Made by a program: the position numbers and the translations under genes
Notes under the pieces: model-generated
Told to the model about the DNA's origin: nothing
Seen by the model: only the letters and a program-made list of their open reading frames with translations
Databases searched by the model: none
Shown: one piece after another, positions 22,812 through 33,798 of the stretch
Layout: every line of letters begins with the position of its first letter
Position numbering within the stretch: position 1 is the first letter of the stretch
Source: Muribaculaceae bacterium
Lineage (GTDB): Bacteria > Bacteroidota > Bacteroidia > Bacteroidales > Muribaculaceae
Length of the DNA: 51,282 nt
Direction: 5' to 3'
Assembly: GCA_017453505.1 (NCBI GenBank)
Contig: JAFTEU010000031.1
Coordinates: 1 to 51,282 of the forward strand

Positions 22812-24723
22812 TCTCGAGAAGCGCAAGTTTGTCATCAGCGGCTTCATCGTGGCCATCGTGCTCGTCTATATCCTGCGGCTGGTGCAGTTGCAGGTGCTGG
22901 ACACGACCTACAAGGCCCATGCCGACAATAATGCCTTTACCGAGAAGGTCATCTACCCTTCTCGCGGCCTCATCTATGACCGTAACGACTCGCTCGTGGT
23001 CTATAACGTGCCTGAGTATGACCTGGTGATGATTCCCAAGGACGTGACCCCGTTTGACACGACCGACTTCTGCAACACGGTACAGATTACCCGCGAGGAC
23101 TTTGACCAGCGGCTTGAGGAGATGAAGAAGGGCCGCAGCTACTCGGCCTTCACGCAGCAGGTGTTCATGAACCACCTCACCCCCGAGGACTATGGCCGCC
23201 TGCAGGAAAAGCTGTACCGTTTCCCGGGTTTCTATGTTGTGCAACGCATCCTCAGGCAATATAACTACCATGTTGCAGCCAATGTGCTGGGCGACATCCG
23301 CGAGGTCAACGCCAAGGATATCGATAACGACGACTACTACCGACCCGGCGACTATACCGGCGACCTGGGCATTGAGAAGAGCTATGAGAAGTGGCTGCGC
23401 GGCATCAAGGGCAAGGAAATCCTCATCCGTGACGCAACAGGCAAGATCAAGGGGCGTTACAATGACGGGGCCAATGATGTAGCTCCTGTTGCGGGCAATA
23501 ATCTGAAGCTGAGCATCGACATCGGGTTGCAGGCTTATGGCGAAATGCTCATGCAGGGCAAGGTGGGTGCCATCGTGTGCATCGAGCCCAAGACAGGCGA
23601 AATCCTCGCGCTGGTTTCCAGTCCCACCTATGACCCGGCGCTGCTCATGGGCAAGGAGCGCGGCAAGAACTACCGTGACCTGGTCAACAACAGGCTCAAG
23701 CCGCTCTACGACCGCTCCATCATGGCGGCCTACCCTCCCGGCTCCACATTCAAGCCCACACAGGGCCTCATTTTCCTTGACGAGGGCATCATCACCACAA
23801 GCACGGTGTTCCCGTGTCACCGTGGCTACGTTAACGCGGGCCTGCGTGTGGGTTGCCACGGTCACGGCTCCCCCATCCCACTCAAGCCCGCATTGCAGAC
23901 GTCATGTAACGCCTACTTCTGCTGGGGTTTCAAGTACATGATGGACAAGCGCAGCAAGTATGGCTCAACAGGCAAGGCCTTTGAGGTGTGGAAGAACCAC
24001 ATGGTGTCGATGGGCTACGGCTACAAGCTGGGTGTTGACATGCCAGGTGAGAGCCGCGGCTTCATCCCCAACACGGCCTTCTATGACAAGATCTACGGGG
24101 AGGGGCAATGGGTCGGTCAGACCATCATCAGCGATGCCATCGGACAGGGCGAAATCCTGGCCACACCACTACAGATAGCCAATCTGAGCGCCACCATCGC
24201 CAACCGAGGCTACTACATCACGCCCCACGTGGTCAAGAACATCGAGGGTGTCGGTGTGCTCAAGAGGAGCCTTGAGCGCCATGACACCGACATCGATAAG
24301 CGCTACTATGCCGACATTGTCGAGGGCATGCGCATGGCGGTGCTGGGGGGTACCTGTACTGGAGCCAACATTCCTGGCCTGGACGTGTGCGGCAAGACGG
24401 GCACGGCCCAGAACCCTCATGGCCGTGACCATTCGGTATTCATGGGATTTGCACCCATGAACGACCCCAAGATCGCTGTATGTGTCTATGTCGAGAACGC
24501 AGGCTTCGGTGCAACATACGGTGTTCCCATCGGGGCGCTGATGATCCAGCGCTACCTGCAGGGCAATTCCCCGGGATTACAGGCCCGTGGCCATGCAATG
24601 GCCAGCCGTCACACCATCACCTACCCCAAGGCAAAGAAAACCACCACTACCGGCAACAAGGCCGACAACAATAAGAAATCAACCCCTCAATCCGTGTCAA
24701 GCAACAATGGAAGTAAGGAATGA
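22795..24723 (+). CDS. mrdA: penicillin-binding protein 2, peptidoglycan transpeptidase (642 aa)
   Basis: Class B PBP that cross-links peptidoglycan during elongation. A short cytoplasmic N-terminus is followed by one transmembrane helix (about 12-29), then the pedestal domain and the transpeptidase domain. The active-site motifs are STFK (in YPPGSTFKP, about 317), SCN (in TSCNAYFCW, about 369) and KTGT (about 531). The C-terminal tail after about 590 is Lys/Thr/Asn-rich. The start is a GTG at 22795 inside mreD; it gives MRKDYNLEKRKFV ahead of the membrane helix and no better ATG exists. Confidence 0.95.
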   Translation: MRKDYNLEKRKFVISGFIVAIVLVYILRLVQLQVLDTTYKAHADNNAFTEKVIYPSRGLIYDRNDSLVVYNVPEYDLVMIPKDVTPFDTTDFCNTVQITREDFDQRLEEMKKGRSYSAFTQQVFMNHLTPEDYGRLQEKLYRFPGFYVVQRILRQYNYHVAANVLGDIREVNAKDIDNDDYYRPGDYTGDLGIEKSYEKWLRGIKGKEILIRDATGKIKGRYNDGANDVAPVAGNNLKLSIDIGLQAYGEMLMQGKVGAIVCIEPKTGEILALVSSPTYDPALLMGKERGKNYRDLVNNRLKPLYDRSIMAAYPPGSTFKPTQGLIFLDEGIITTSTVFPCHRGYVNAGLRVGCHGHGSPIPLKPALQTSCNAYFCWGFKYMMDKRSKYGSTGKAFEVWKNHMVSMGYGYKLGVDMPGESRGFIPNTAFYDKIYGEGQWVGQTIISDAIGQGEILATPLQIANLSATIANRGYYITPHVVKNIEGVGVLKRSLERHDTDIDKRYYADIVEGMRMAVLGGTCTGANIPGLDVCGKTGTAQNPHGRDHSVFMGFAPMNDPKIAVCVYVENAGFGATYGVPIGALMIQRYLQGNSPGLQARGHAMASRHTITYPKAKKTTTTGNKADNNKKSTPQSVSSNNGSKE

Positions 24724-26179
24724 AGATGAGAATACCAACCTATTGAGGTCGGTGGACTGGTTCACGATTATCCTCTACCTCATCATGGTCGTTGCCGGTG
24801 CAGTGAGCATCTATGCCGCCACCTACGACTATGACAAGGCGAGCATGTTTGACCTGAGCGAATTCTCAGGCAAGCAGTTCCTGTGGGCTGGCCTTTCCAT
24901 CCTCATCGGCTTCTCGCTGTTGCTGATCGACAGGCGCATCTATGAGGCCTATGCCTATCCGCTCTACGGATTCATGATACTGCTGCTGATTGTCACCATC
25001 TTTGTCGCGCCCGACATCAAGGGCTCCCGCTCATGGCTGGTCTTTGGCCCCGTGAGCCTGCAGCCTGCCGAGTTTGCCAAGACGGCCACGGCACTGGCCC
25101 TGGCCAAACTCTTCAGCACCTATGGTTTCCAGCTCAACGGCTGGCGCAACTATGCCATTGCCCTGGGAATCATCCTGTTGCCCATCCTGTGCATCATTCT
25201 GGAGCGGGAGACAGGGTCGGCTCTGGTCTATACCTCACTCATCTTTGTCCTCTATCGTGAGGGCATGTCGGGGTTTGTGCTGTTTGCCGCACTCATGGCC
25301 GTGGTCTATTTTGTCGTGGTGCTCAAGTTTGCCGCCATCACCTTCATGGGGATTCCGCTGGGCATGGTCATCGCCTTTATCATGGTAATGGCGCTCATTG
25401 TGGCCATGCTGCTCATCTATTGCCGCTCATGGATACTGGGGCGCAACGTGCTACTGGGCTATCTGACCGCCGGAGCCATCGCCGGGGGATTGGAATGGGC
25501 TGGCGTTCACGTCAATGGCTACGCTTTCTTCTTGACGGTCATTATCCTGTCACTGCTCTACCTGCTCTATGGCATGTTGCACGAGATCAACCTCAAGAAG
25601 GTGCTCATCACCGCCTGTTTTGCCACAGTATCGCTCATTTTCCTTTTCTCGGTCAGCTTTGCGTTCAATCATGTGCTCGAGCCCCATCAGCAGAAGCGCA
25701 TCATGGTCACTCTGGGCATCGAGGAGGACCTGCGTGGCGCGGGCTATAACGTCAACCAGAGCAAAATCGCCATCGGCAGCGGCGGCGTTACCGGCAAGGG
25801 ATTCCTTAACGGCACTCAGACCAAACTCAAGTATGTCCCCGAGCAGCACACTGACTTCATCTACTGCACCATCGGCGAGGAGCAGGGCTTTGTGGGCAGT
25901 GTGGCGGTACTCCTGCTATTCCTAGCACTGATCTTGCGCATCATCACTCTAGCCGAGCGCAACCACTCCACCTTTGCACGCGTGTATGCCTACTGCGTGG
26001 CATCCATACTGATATTCCACTTGTGTATCAACATTGGCATGGTGATCGGGCTGTGCCCCGTCATCGGCATTCCCCTACCCTTCTTTAGTTACGGCGGCTC
26101 CTCGCTGTGGGGGTTCACCTTCCTGCTGTTCATCCTGCTGCGCATCGACGCCGACCGCGGCAACTACGGCACCTGGTAG
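24707..26179 (+). CDS. rodA: peptidoglycan glycosyltransferase RodA (490 aa)
   Basis: SEDS-family polytopic membrane enzyme that polymerises lipid II and partners with PBP2. About ten to twelve transmembrane segments. SEDS signatures include KGSRSWLVFGPVSLQPAEFAK (around 105-125), and the late GEEQGFVGS and GIPLPFFSYGGSSL motifs. I start at ATG 24707, which overlaps mrdA by 17 bp; the frame runs 40 codons further upstream but those encode a Pro/Thr-rich shadow of the mrdA tail. The inserted loop between the middle helices makes it longer than E. coli RodA (370 aa), as is common in Bacteroidota. Confidence 0.94.
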   Translation: MEVRNEDENTNLLRSVDWFTIILYLIMVVAGAVSIYAATYDYDKASMFDLSEFSGKQFLWAGLSILIGFSLLLIDRRIYEAYAYPLYGFMILLLIVTIFVAPDIKGSRSWLVFGPVSLQPAEFAKTATALALAKLFSTYGFQLNGWRNYAIALGIILLPILCIILERETGSALVYTSLIFVLYREGMSGFVLFAALMAVVYFVVVLKFAAITFMGIPLGMVIAFIMVMALIVAMLLIYCRSWILGRNVLLGYLTAGAIAGGLEWAGVHVNGYAFFLTVIILSLLYLLYGMLHEINLKKVLITACFATVSLIFLFSVSFAFNHVLEPHQQKRIMVTLGIEEDLRGAGYNVNQSKIAIGSGGVTGKGFLNGTQTKLKYVPEQHTDFIYCTIGEEQGFVGSVAVLLLFLALILRIITLAERNHSTFARVYAYCVASILIFHLCINIGMVIGLCPVIGIPLPFFSYGGSSLWGFTFLLFILLRIDADRGNYGTW

Positions 26180-26311
26180 CCCACGACGCCCCACTCCGCC
26201 ACAATGCCCCCACGCCAAGACGCAAAGGTTTTTGGAAAACAAGAAATACAACAAGGACAATTATATTATAAAAATTGAACTAGGCCAATATGTGTCGTTT
26301 CCGCAAAATGT

Positions 26312-27196
26312 TTAGTCTTTGCTGCCAGCCATGAGCAGGGCTACGCAGATGAAGAAATGAATGACCAGACACAAGGCAGTGAACAGGACATTGGGGCGCG
26401 CATCTGCACCGAGTCCCAAATCGTGAATTTCCTCAATGATGGGTGGAAGCGACTCGACTTGATAGAGGGGGTCATTTATATATTGAGACGAGTTCTCGAC
26501 AGCATTGACATACTTGTCATATTTCGCGCGATTGTAGGCAAAGATGCGGCGATAGGTGTGGACTTGGTTGTCATAGAGGTGAGCGAAAACCCTTTCTCGC
26601 AGTCTTGCCCTGGCATCGCCATCGGCCTCTTCAATCTCTTCGCTACTTTTCCATCGAGTCTTATAGTACTCCCTCTCCTTGAAGGCCAAATAAACGCCAT
26701 GGCTATCCCTGATCGGGGCAACAACGTAAGCTGTTAAGGCAACACCCCCTCTCCTCCTGCGCTGGCTACTCACATCATAGCCACGGCAATTATCCATCAC
26801 ATCGATTTCCTGCTCACTCATGATATACTCGGCATCGCCGATGCTCTCGCGGGTGATGGTCTGACAGTGAAGATAGGACGAGGTGGCCCGGTGTACATAT
26901 TGATCAATAACCACAAGCCCGCAGCCAATACTCAGGCCGAAAAATAGATAAGCCACAAAGCGATAGTTGTCTTTCTTAGGTATTGTACTGAGCTGTTTCC
27001 TCAAGAGGAAAATCGTCATCACCACCCATGCGACACCGACATAGAAACCCATCAAGTTCCTCTGATACTTCAGGTCGGTACCATTCACGACCCAACACAG
27101 CAATGCGAACAACGCAACCGACAACAGCGAGCCCACCGTGACTGCAAACACGCGTTGCCACCCCTGTGTTCTTTTGTTTGACATCATCTCTTTCAT
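26312..27196 (-). CDS. predicted membrane protein of unknown function (294 aa)
   Basis: I do not recognise a family. Three hydrophobic segments lie near the N-terminus (around 15-34, 45-65 and 78-98 from this start) and one at the extreme C-terminus (around 270-288). Between them is a hydrophilic domain of about 170 residues, rich in charged residues, including a basic SSQRRRRGG patch and a Tyr/Arg-rich helix-like stretch (HLYDNQVHTYRRIFAYNRAKYDKYVN). The orientation of this domain is not evident. ATG 27196 is preferred because a -7 element at 27248-27255 puts transcription downstream of the ATG at 27250. Monocistronic. Confidence 0.65.
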   Translation of the reverse strand: MKEMMSNKRTQGWQRVFAVTVGSLLSVALFALLCWVVNGTDLKYQRNLMGFYVGVAWVVMTIFLLRKQLSTIPKKDNYRFVAYLFFGLSIGCGLVVIDQYVHRATSSYLHCQTITRESIGDAEYIMSEQEIDVMDNCRGYDVSSQRRRRGGVALTAYVVAPIRDSHGVYLAFKEREYYKTRWKSSEEIEEADGDARARLRERVFAHLYDNQVHTYRRIFAYNRAKYDKYVNAVENSSQYINDPLYQVESLPPIIEEIHDLGLGADARPNVLFTALCLVIHFFICVALLMAGSKD

Positions 27197-27247
27197 TTGC
27201 CTTCCATCGCGAAGATATCGCAACGATAATTGTTTTATTATTATAGG

Positions 27248-27255
27248 CAAAGGTA
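27248..27255 (-). promoter_or_regulatory. -7 element of the unknown membrane protein gene
   Basis: TACCTTTG on the minus strand. It overlaps the most upstream possible start codon (27250), so it argues for ATG 27196 as the true start. No clear -33 box. Confidence 0.5.
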
Positions 27256-27420
27256 AACATTATTTCTCATCCCCAGACCGACACCACTGGATTTTTGTCG
27301 AAAACATACACTTTAAATGAGGGCACCCAGTAAAGATTGATCACCCGATAATATAGTGGGGGATGATCCGTGATTTTTTCCCTGGACACCAATAGTTATT
27401 TTTCCATTTTGGTGCGGTTG

Positions 27421-27641
27421 CCCTGTTGCGGGGATTGTCACAGTGAGTGGCCCTCTGCGAGGCCCGTCAGGTTGGAGCCCTCGGTCCCCAGGCCACACTG
27501 ACCTACGGCCAGTGCGCCCTGGGGTTGCGAATAGTCAAGGCCGCTGGCCTTGTCGAGGTCTTCGACCTGATTATTCGCCACTAATTTTCTGCTGGCCTGA
27601 CTGTTCCTCACTAATTTTTCTGGTGAGTTGTTATATCACCA
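27421..27641. repeat. GC-rich intergenic element with nested inverted repeats
   Basis: Three strong foldings lie in tandem. (a) 27486-27524: CCCCAGG pairs with CCTGGGG and CACTG with CAGTG. (b) 27527-27578: a three-way junction, with outer stem GCGAATAGTC/GATTATTCGC (one mismatch), inner hairpins AAGGCC-GCT-GGCCTT (27537-27551) and AGGTC-TTC-GACCT (27556-27568). (c) 27621-27641: TGGTGA/TCACCA. In addition CAGTGAGTGGCC (27441-27452) can pair with GGCCACACTG (27491-27500), competing with (a). It contrasts sharply with the AT-rich flanks. It may be a dispersed extragenic repeat or a structured RNA. Confidence 0.6.
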
Positions 27642-27645
27642 AATC

Positions 27646-27691
27646 TTTGGATAAAAAAAGAAAAAAGTCCGGCTCTCACGAGTGGGACTTT
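27646..27691 (-). terminator. orphan minus-strand intrinsic terminator
   Basis: On the minus strand AAAGTCC and GGACTTT (27685-27691 and 27664-27670) form a 7-bp stem with a 14-nt loop, followed by TTTTTCTTTTTTTATCC. No minus-strand gene lies between here and 28019, so it may end a small RNA. The remainder of the gap, 27700-28018, is AT-rich with no gene or promoter I can support. Confidence 0.55.
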
Positions 27692-28018
27692 AAATTTTAT
27701 GAATAGAATCTGTATAGAAAAGTGCAATTCTCCTTAATGCGACTGCAAAGAACGGAATTATTTTTTTCCTACCAAAATATTTAACAGAAAAAATGACTTC
27801 AAAAAGTGTAAAAAATGAATATTTTACCACTTTAAGCCAGATGTGACTATTGTTTTCAATAAATCACAACACCTAAAAACAAGAATTAATCCTCCCTGGT
27901 TCCCACAAATCACCTCGAGCCACCATTCTATTGTTTCCATGCCAGAATATACTATTAAGACAGAATTTCACGTTAATTGATTGTGAGTTGGCATTGTTCT
28001 TGCCACATTACAACATTG

Positions 28019-29269
28019 ATGCAACGGCTGTTGAGGACATATTGCTTGACGATGTTGTGTGCCCTGTGTGCAACGGGTACACTCAATGCCGCACCTCAAC
28101 TGCCCCCACCGCCCGAGCCTGCTGATGTTCAAGAACAGCAAGAGGACTCGGTGAGTGTGAGCCTTGTCACATTCTACCCTGGCAGTGAGCCGCATAACAT
28201 CTGGGGGCACAGTGAGATACGTGTTCAGCAAGGGCCTGTTGACCTGTACTTTAACTACGGTGTGTTTGATTTTCAAGCACCGGCGTTCATGTGGCGCTTC
28301 ATGCTGGGCGAGACCGATTACATTTGTGCCCCAGTGCCACGAGCCTATGCCACACTGGGCATGGAGGAACGTCGAATGGTGGAGCAGGAACTCAACCTGC
28401 CCCAGGATAGAGCCATTGCCGTGAGGGACTTCCTGTGGAACAATGCCCAGCCTGAGAACCGCACCTACCGTTATAAATTCTTGAGCGACAACTGCTCTAC
28501 CCGCCCCCGTGACATTATTGAGATGGCGGCGGGCGTGAGTCTGCAATATCCTGCGATGGGCGACACGGCTGTCACCTATCGTGACATTTTGGCACACTAC
28601 TGCCGCAATTACGCATGGGAGCGCTTTGGCATCGACTTGATACTGGGTTGGGATGTGGATACCGTCCTTGACCAACGCGCCACCATGTTCATACCCATGC
28701 TGCTGATGGATGCTGTGGCGGGAGCCACCATCACAACCGACAGCGTGACGATGCCGCTGGTCAAGGCCACCACCGTGCCCATCGACAAGAGCACCGAGGG
28801 CAACGTCAGGCCTCCCACGCCGTGGTACTTTTCACCGCTCACCGTGGCCATCCTTGTGCTGGCATTGACATTGCTTGTGAGCTGCCGTGACTGGCATCGC
28901 CGTGATGTGTCACGATGGTTTGACTCCCTGCTGTTCACCACGGGTGGGCTGGCTGGTTGCATCCTCTTTTTCCTCATCTTCTTCTCTACACATGAGGCGA
29001 CCTCGCTCAACATCAACATCGCGTGGATTCACCCGCTGTTGCTGTTGCTCGCTGTGTTGCCCTGGTTCAAGAAAACCCGCAACGCTGCCCGATGGCTCCA
29101 CGCCCTCAATGCCCTGGTCGTGACCCTGCTCATGCTGGCATGGCCCTGGCAGCCGCAAGTGGGCAACATCGCCTTCTTCCCCTTGATGGCTGCGCTGGTG
29201 ATGCGCTCGTCCATCAATGTGCTGCTGGGTGCACAGACCACCCGTGGCCCCACCTCCTCCCGTCATTAA
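28019..29269 (+). CDS. DUF4105 family membrane protein, Lnb-type lipoprotein N-acyltransferase (416 aa)
   Basis: Signal-anchor or signal peptide at about 1-25, then a periplasmic DUF4105 domain (about 40-260) with a conserved His in NIWGHSEIRV (about 62-71) and a Cys in LSDNCSTRPRD (about 157-167), then about five transmembrane segments from residue 270 to the end. As I recall, Bacteroides members of this family have been reported as the lipoprotein N-acyltransferase Lnb, which would add the third acyl chain to outer-membrane lipoproteins; the Cys and His would be the catalytic pair. ATG 28019 is preferred over a TTG at 27977 because it begins the hydrophobic leader. It stands alone. Confidence 0.75.
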   Translation: MQRLLRTYCLTMLCALCATGTLNAAPQLPPPPEPADVQEQQEDSVSVSLVTFYPGSEPHNIWGHSEIRVQQGPVDLYFNYGVFDFQAPAFMWRFMLGETDYICAPVPRAYATLGMEERRMVEQELNLPQDRAIAVRDFLWNNAQPENRTYRYKFLSDNCSTRPRDIIEMAAGVSLQYPAMGDTAVTYRDILAHYCRNYAWERFGIDLILGWDVDTVLDQRATMFIPMLLMDAVAGATITTDSVTMPLVKATTVPIDKSTEGNVRPPTPWYFSPLTVAILVLALTLLVSCRDWHRRDVSRWFDSLLFTTGGLAGCILFFLIFFSTHEATSLNINIAWIHPLLLLLAVLPWFKKTRNAARWLHALNALVVTLLMLAWPWQPQVGNIAFFPLMAALVMRSSINVLLGAQTTRGPTSSRH

Positions 29270-29347
29270 CACCTCCACAATCCGCCTATTTTTAGCTTGG
29301 CGGGTGATTTATCCTTATATAATAGGTGATTATCAGCCAAAAAATTG

Positions 29348-29355
29348 TATCTTTG
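29348..29355 (+). promoter_or_regulatory. -7 element of secA
   Basis: TATCTTTG, a full TAnnTTTG match, 67 nt before the ATG. No clear -33 TTTG at 19-21 nt. Confidence 0.5.
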
Positions 29356-29422
29356 CGGGTTAGATTAAACTATCACTGAAAGAAAAAACTAAACAAAACA
29401 TAAATACAACAACAAACCAAAA

Positions 29423-32761
<3,339 letters not shown>

Positions 32762-32784
32762 AACAGCCTGCAACCACTCGATAC

Positions 32785-32831
32785 GACAAGAACACGCCAG
32801 CCTCTAACGGTCAGCGTGTTCTTGTCTTTAT
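32785..32831 (+). terminator. intrinsic terminator of secA
   Basis: Perfect 13-bp stem: GACAAGAACACGC (32785-32797) with GCGTGTTCTTGTC (32814-32826), followed by TTTATTGTTC. Confidence 0.85.
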
Positions 32832-32855
32832 TGTTCTATGATCCCGATGTGTTAG

Positions 32856-33605
32856 TTAATGCGGCAACTCATCGTCCACAATCAACCTGAGCCACTGGGC
32901 GGTAGTCAATGGTATGGGGCCGGCAGGCTCGGTGGACATCAAGTGCTCGTTGAGTTCGAGCAAGAGTGGGCGTGCGTCACGCTCTCCTGCCTGGACAATG
33001 ATGGCATGAGCCCTGGGGGTCGCACGCTCCATCACGGCCTGGGACGACGGGCGCAACAGGAAGCTGCGCCAGTACAACCAGTAGGCATAGTCATAGATGC
33101 GCTGGGCATCAAGCGGGCTGTCGAGGTCGACCTGACTGGCTATGCAGAACTGCCGTGGCACGGGCGCTTCCTCATACTCCCCATCGAGCAAGGCATGAAA
33201 CGCAATGGCCAGCGCTTCAAGTTCAGCGTCGCCGGGGTCTAGCGCGGCACTACCCTCCTCGCCAGTAATGGTCCACCAGATGACAAACCGCACATCATCA
33301 CGGTTGAGCTCATAGTCCACATAGTCCTCGCTGCGGCCATAGTGAGGCATGGGAAATCCATGCCGCTCATTGTGCAGCCGCGTGAACGAGCGCCACAGGC
33401 CACCATCGGCCACCACGTCCTGGAAATAGCCAGTAACGGCAAGCACCACGTCGCGACGCACCGCATCATCGAGCCCACGCAGCCATGGCGACTCGTCCCA
33501 CAACTTGGCCAGCCGGAGGGCTATCCACAGGTAGTACTGGTCGGTCTCAGCTACCTTGGGGCTGCCTGGCTGACGTTCCATATAATCCTTTACAGTAATC
33601 TCCAT
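32856..33605 (-). CDS. uncharacterised cytoplasmic protein (249 aa)
   Basis: No signal peptide or membrane helix. The sequence is acidic and Trp/Tyr-rich, with features such as YYLWIALRLAKLW, HYGRSEDYVDYELNRDDVRFVIWW and YDYAYWLYWRSFLLRPSS. It brings to mind the uncharacterised DUF3843 proteins of Bacteroidales but is shorter than I expect for them, and I would not assign it. It lies between secA (converging) and tRNA-Thr. It starts at ATG 33605; the next upstream feature is the tRNA 56 nt away, so it may be cotranscribed with that tRNA. Confidence 0.6.
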   Translation of the reverse strand: MEITVKDYMERQPGSPKVAETDQYYLWIALRLAKLWDESPWLRGLDDAVRRDVVLAVTGYFQDVVADGGLWRSFTRLHNERHGFPMPHYGRSEDYVDYELNRDDVRFVIWWTITGEEGSAALDPGDAELEALAIAFHALLDGEYEEAPVPRQFCIASQVDLDSPLDAQRIYDYAYWLYWRSFLLRPSSQAVMERATPRAHAIIVQAGERDARPLLLELNEHLMSTEPAGPIPLTTAQWLRLIVDDELPH

Positions 33606-33660
33606 TTCAAAAAAACATATTTAAAAAGACGGGGAAACAATGTCGTTTCCCCGTCCTTGA

Positions 33661-33732
33661 GCCGCGAGCGGGACTCGAACCCGCGACCTTTTCGTTACGA
33701 ATGAAATGCTCTACCGACTGAGCTATTGCGGC
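33661..33732 (-). tRNA. tRNA-Thr (anticodon CGT)
   Basis: Cloverleaf on the minus strand: acceptor GCCGCAA, D-arm GCTC-AGTCGGTA-GAGC, anticodon loop TTCGTAA (anticodon CGT), T-arm GCGGG-TTCGAGT-CCCGC, 3' acceptor TCGCGGC. Two A-C mismatches are visible, at acceptor pair 6-67 and anticodon-stem pair 31-39. CCA is not encoded. A full-consensus promoter lies directly upstream at 33765-33796. Confidence 0.9.
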
Positions 33733-33764
33733 TTGGTGCACTGCGATATTTTGCAATGCGGGTG

Positions 33765-33796
33765 CAAAGGTAACACTATTTTTCTAATCTCGCAAA
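33765..33796 (-). promoter_or_regulatory. promoter of tRNA-Thr
   Basis: Minus-strand TTTG (33793-33796), 20 nt, TACCTTTG (33765-33772). It lies between the DUF4270 gene stop and the tRNA. Confidence 0.75.
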
Positions 33797-33798
33797 CT

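Noticed and set aside
22759-23865. 368-codon open frame antisense to mrdA
   Set aside because: PBP2 is clear on the plus strand; the antisense frame is a compositional shadow.
24587-24706. 40-codon N-terminal extension of RodA
   Set aside because: Lies within mrdA in another frame; Pro/Thr-rich and unlike SEDS proteins.
27421-27700. RNase P RNA, tmRNA or 6S RNA
   Set aside because: No GAGGAAAGTCC-type core, no tRNA-like ends with CCA, and no long open-bubble rod; none of the expected landmarks is visible.
27443-27706. 87-codon plus-strand frame over the structured element
   Set aside because: Covers palindromes and low-complexity sequence; Pro/Arg/Ser-rich start and no initiation context.
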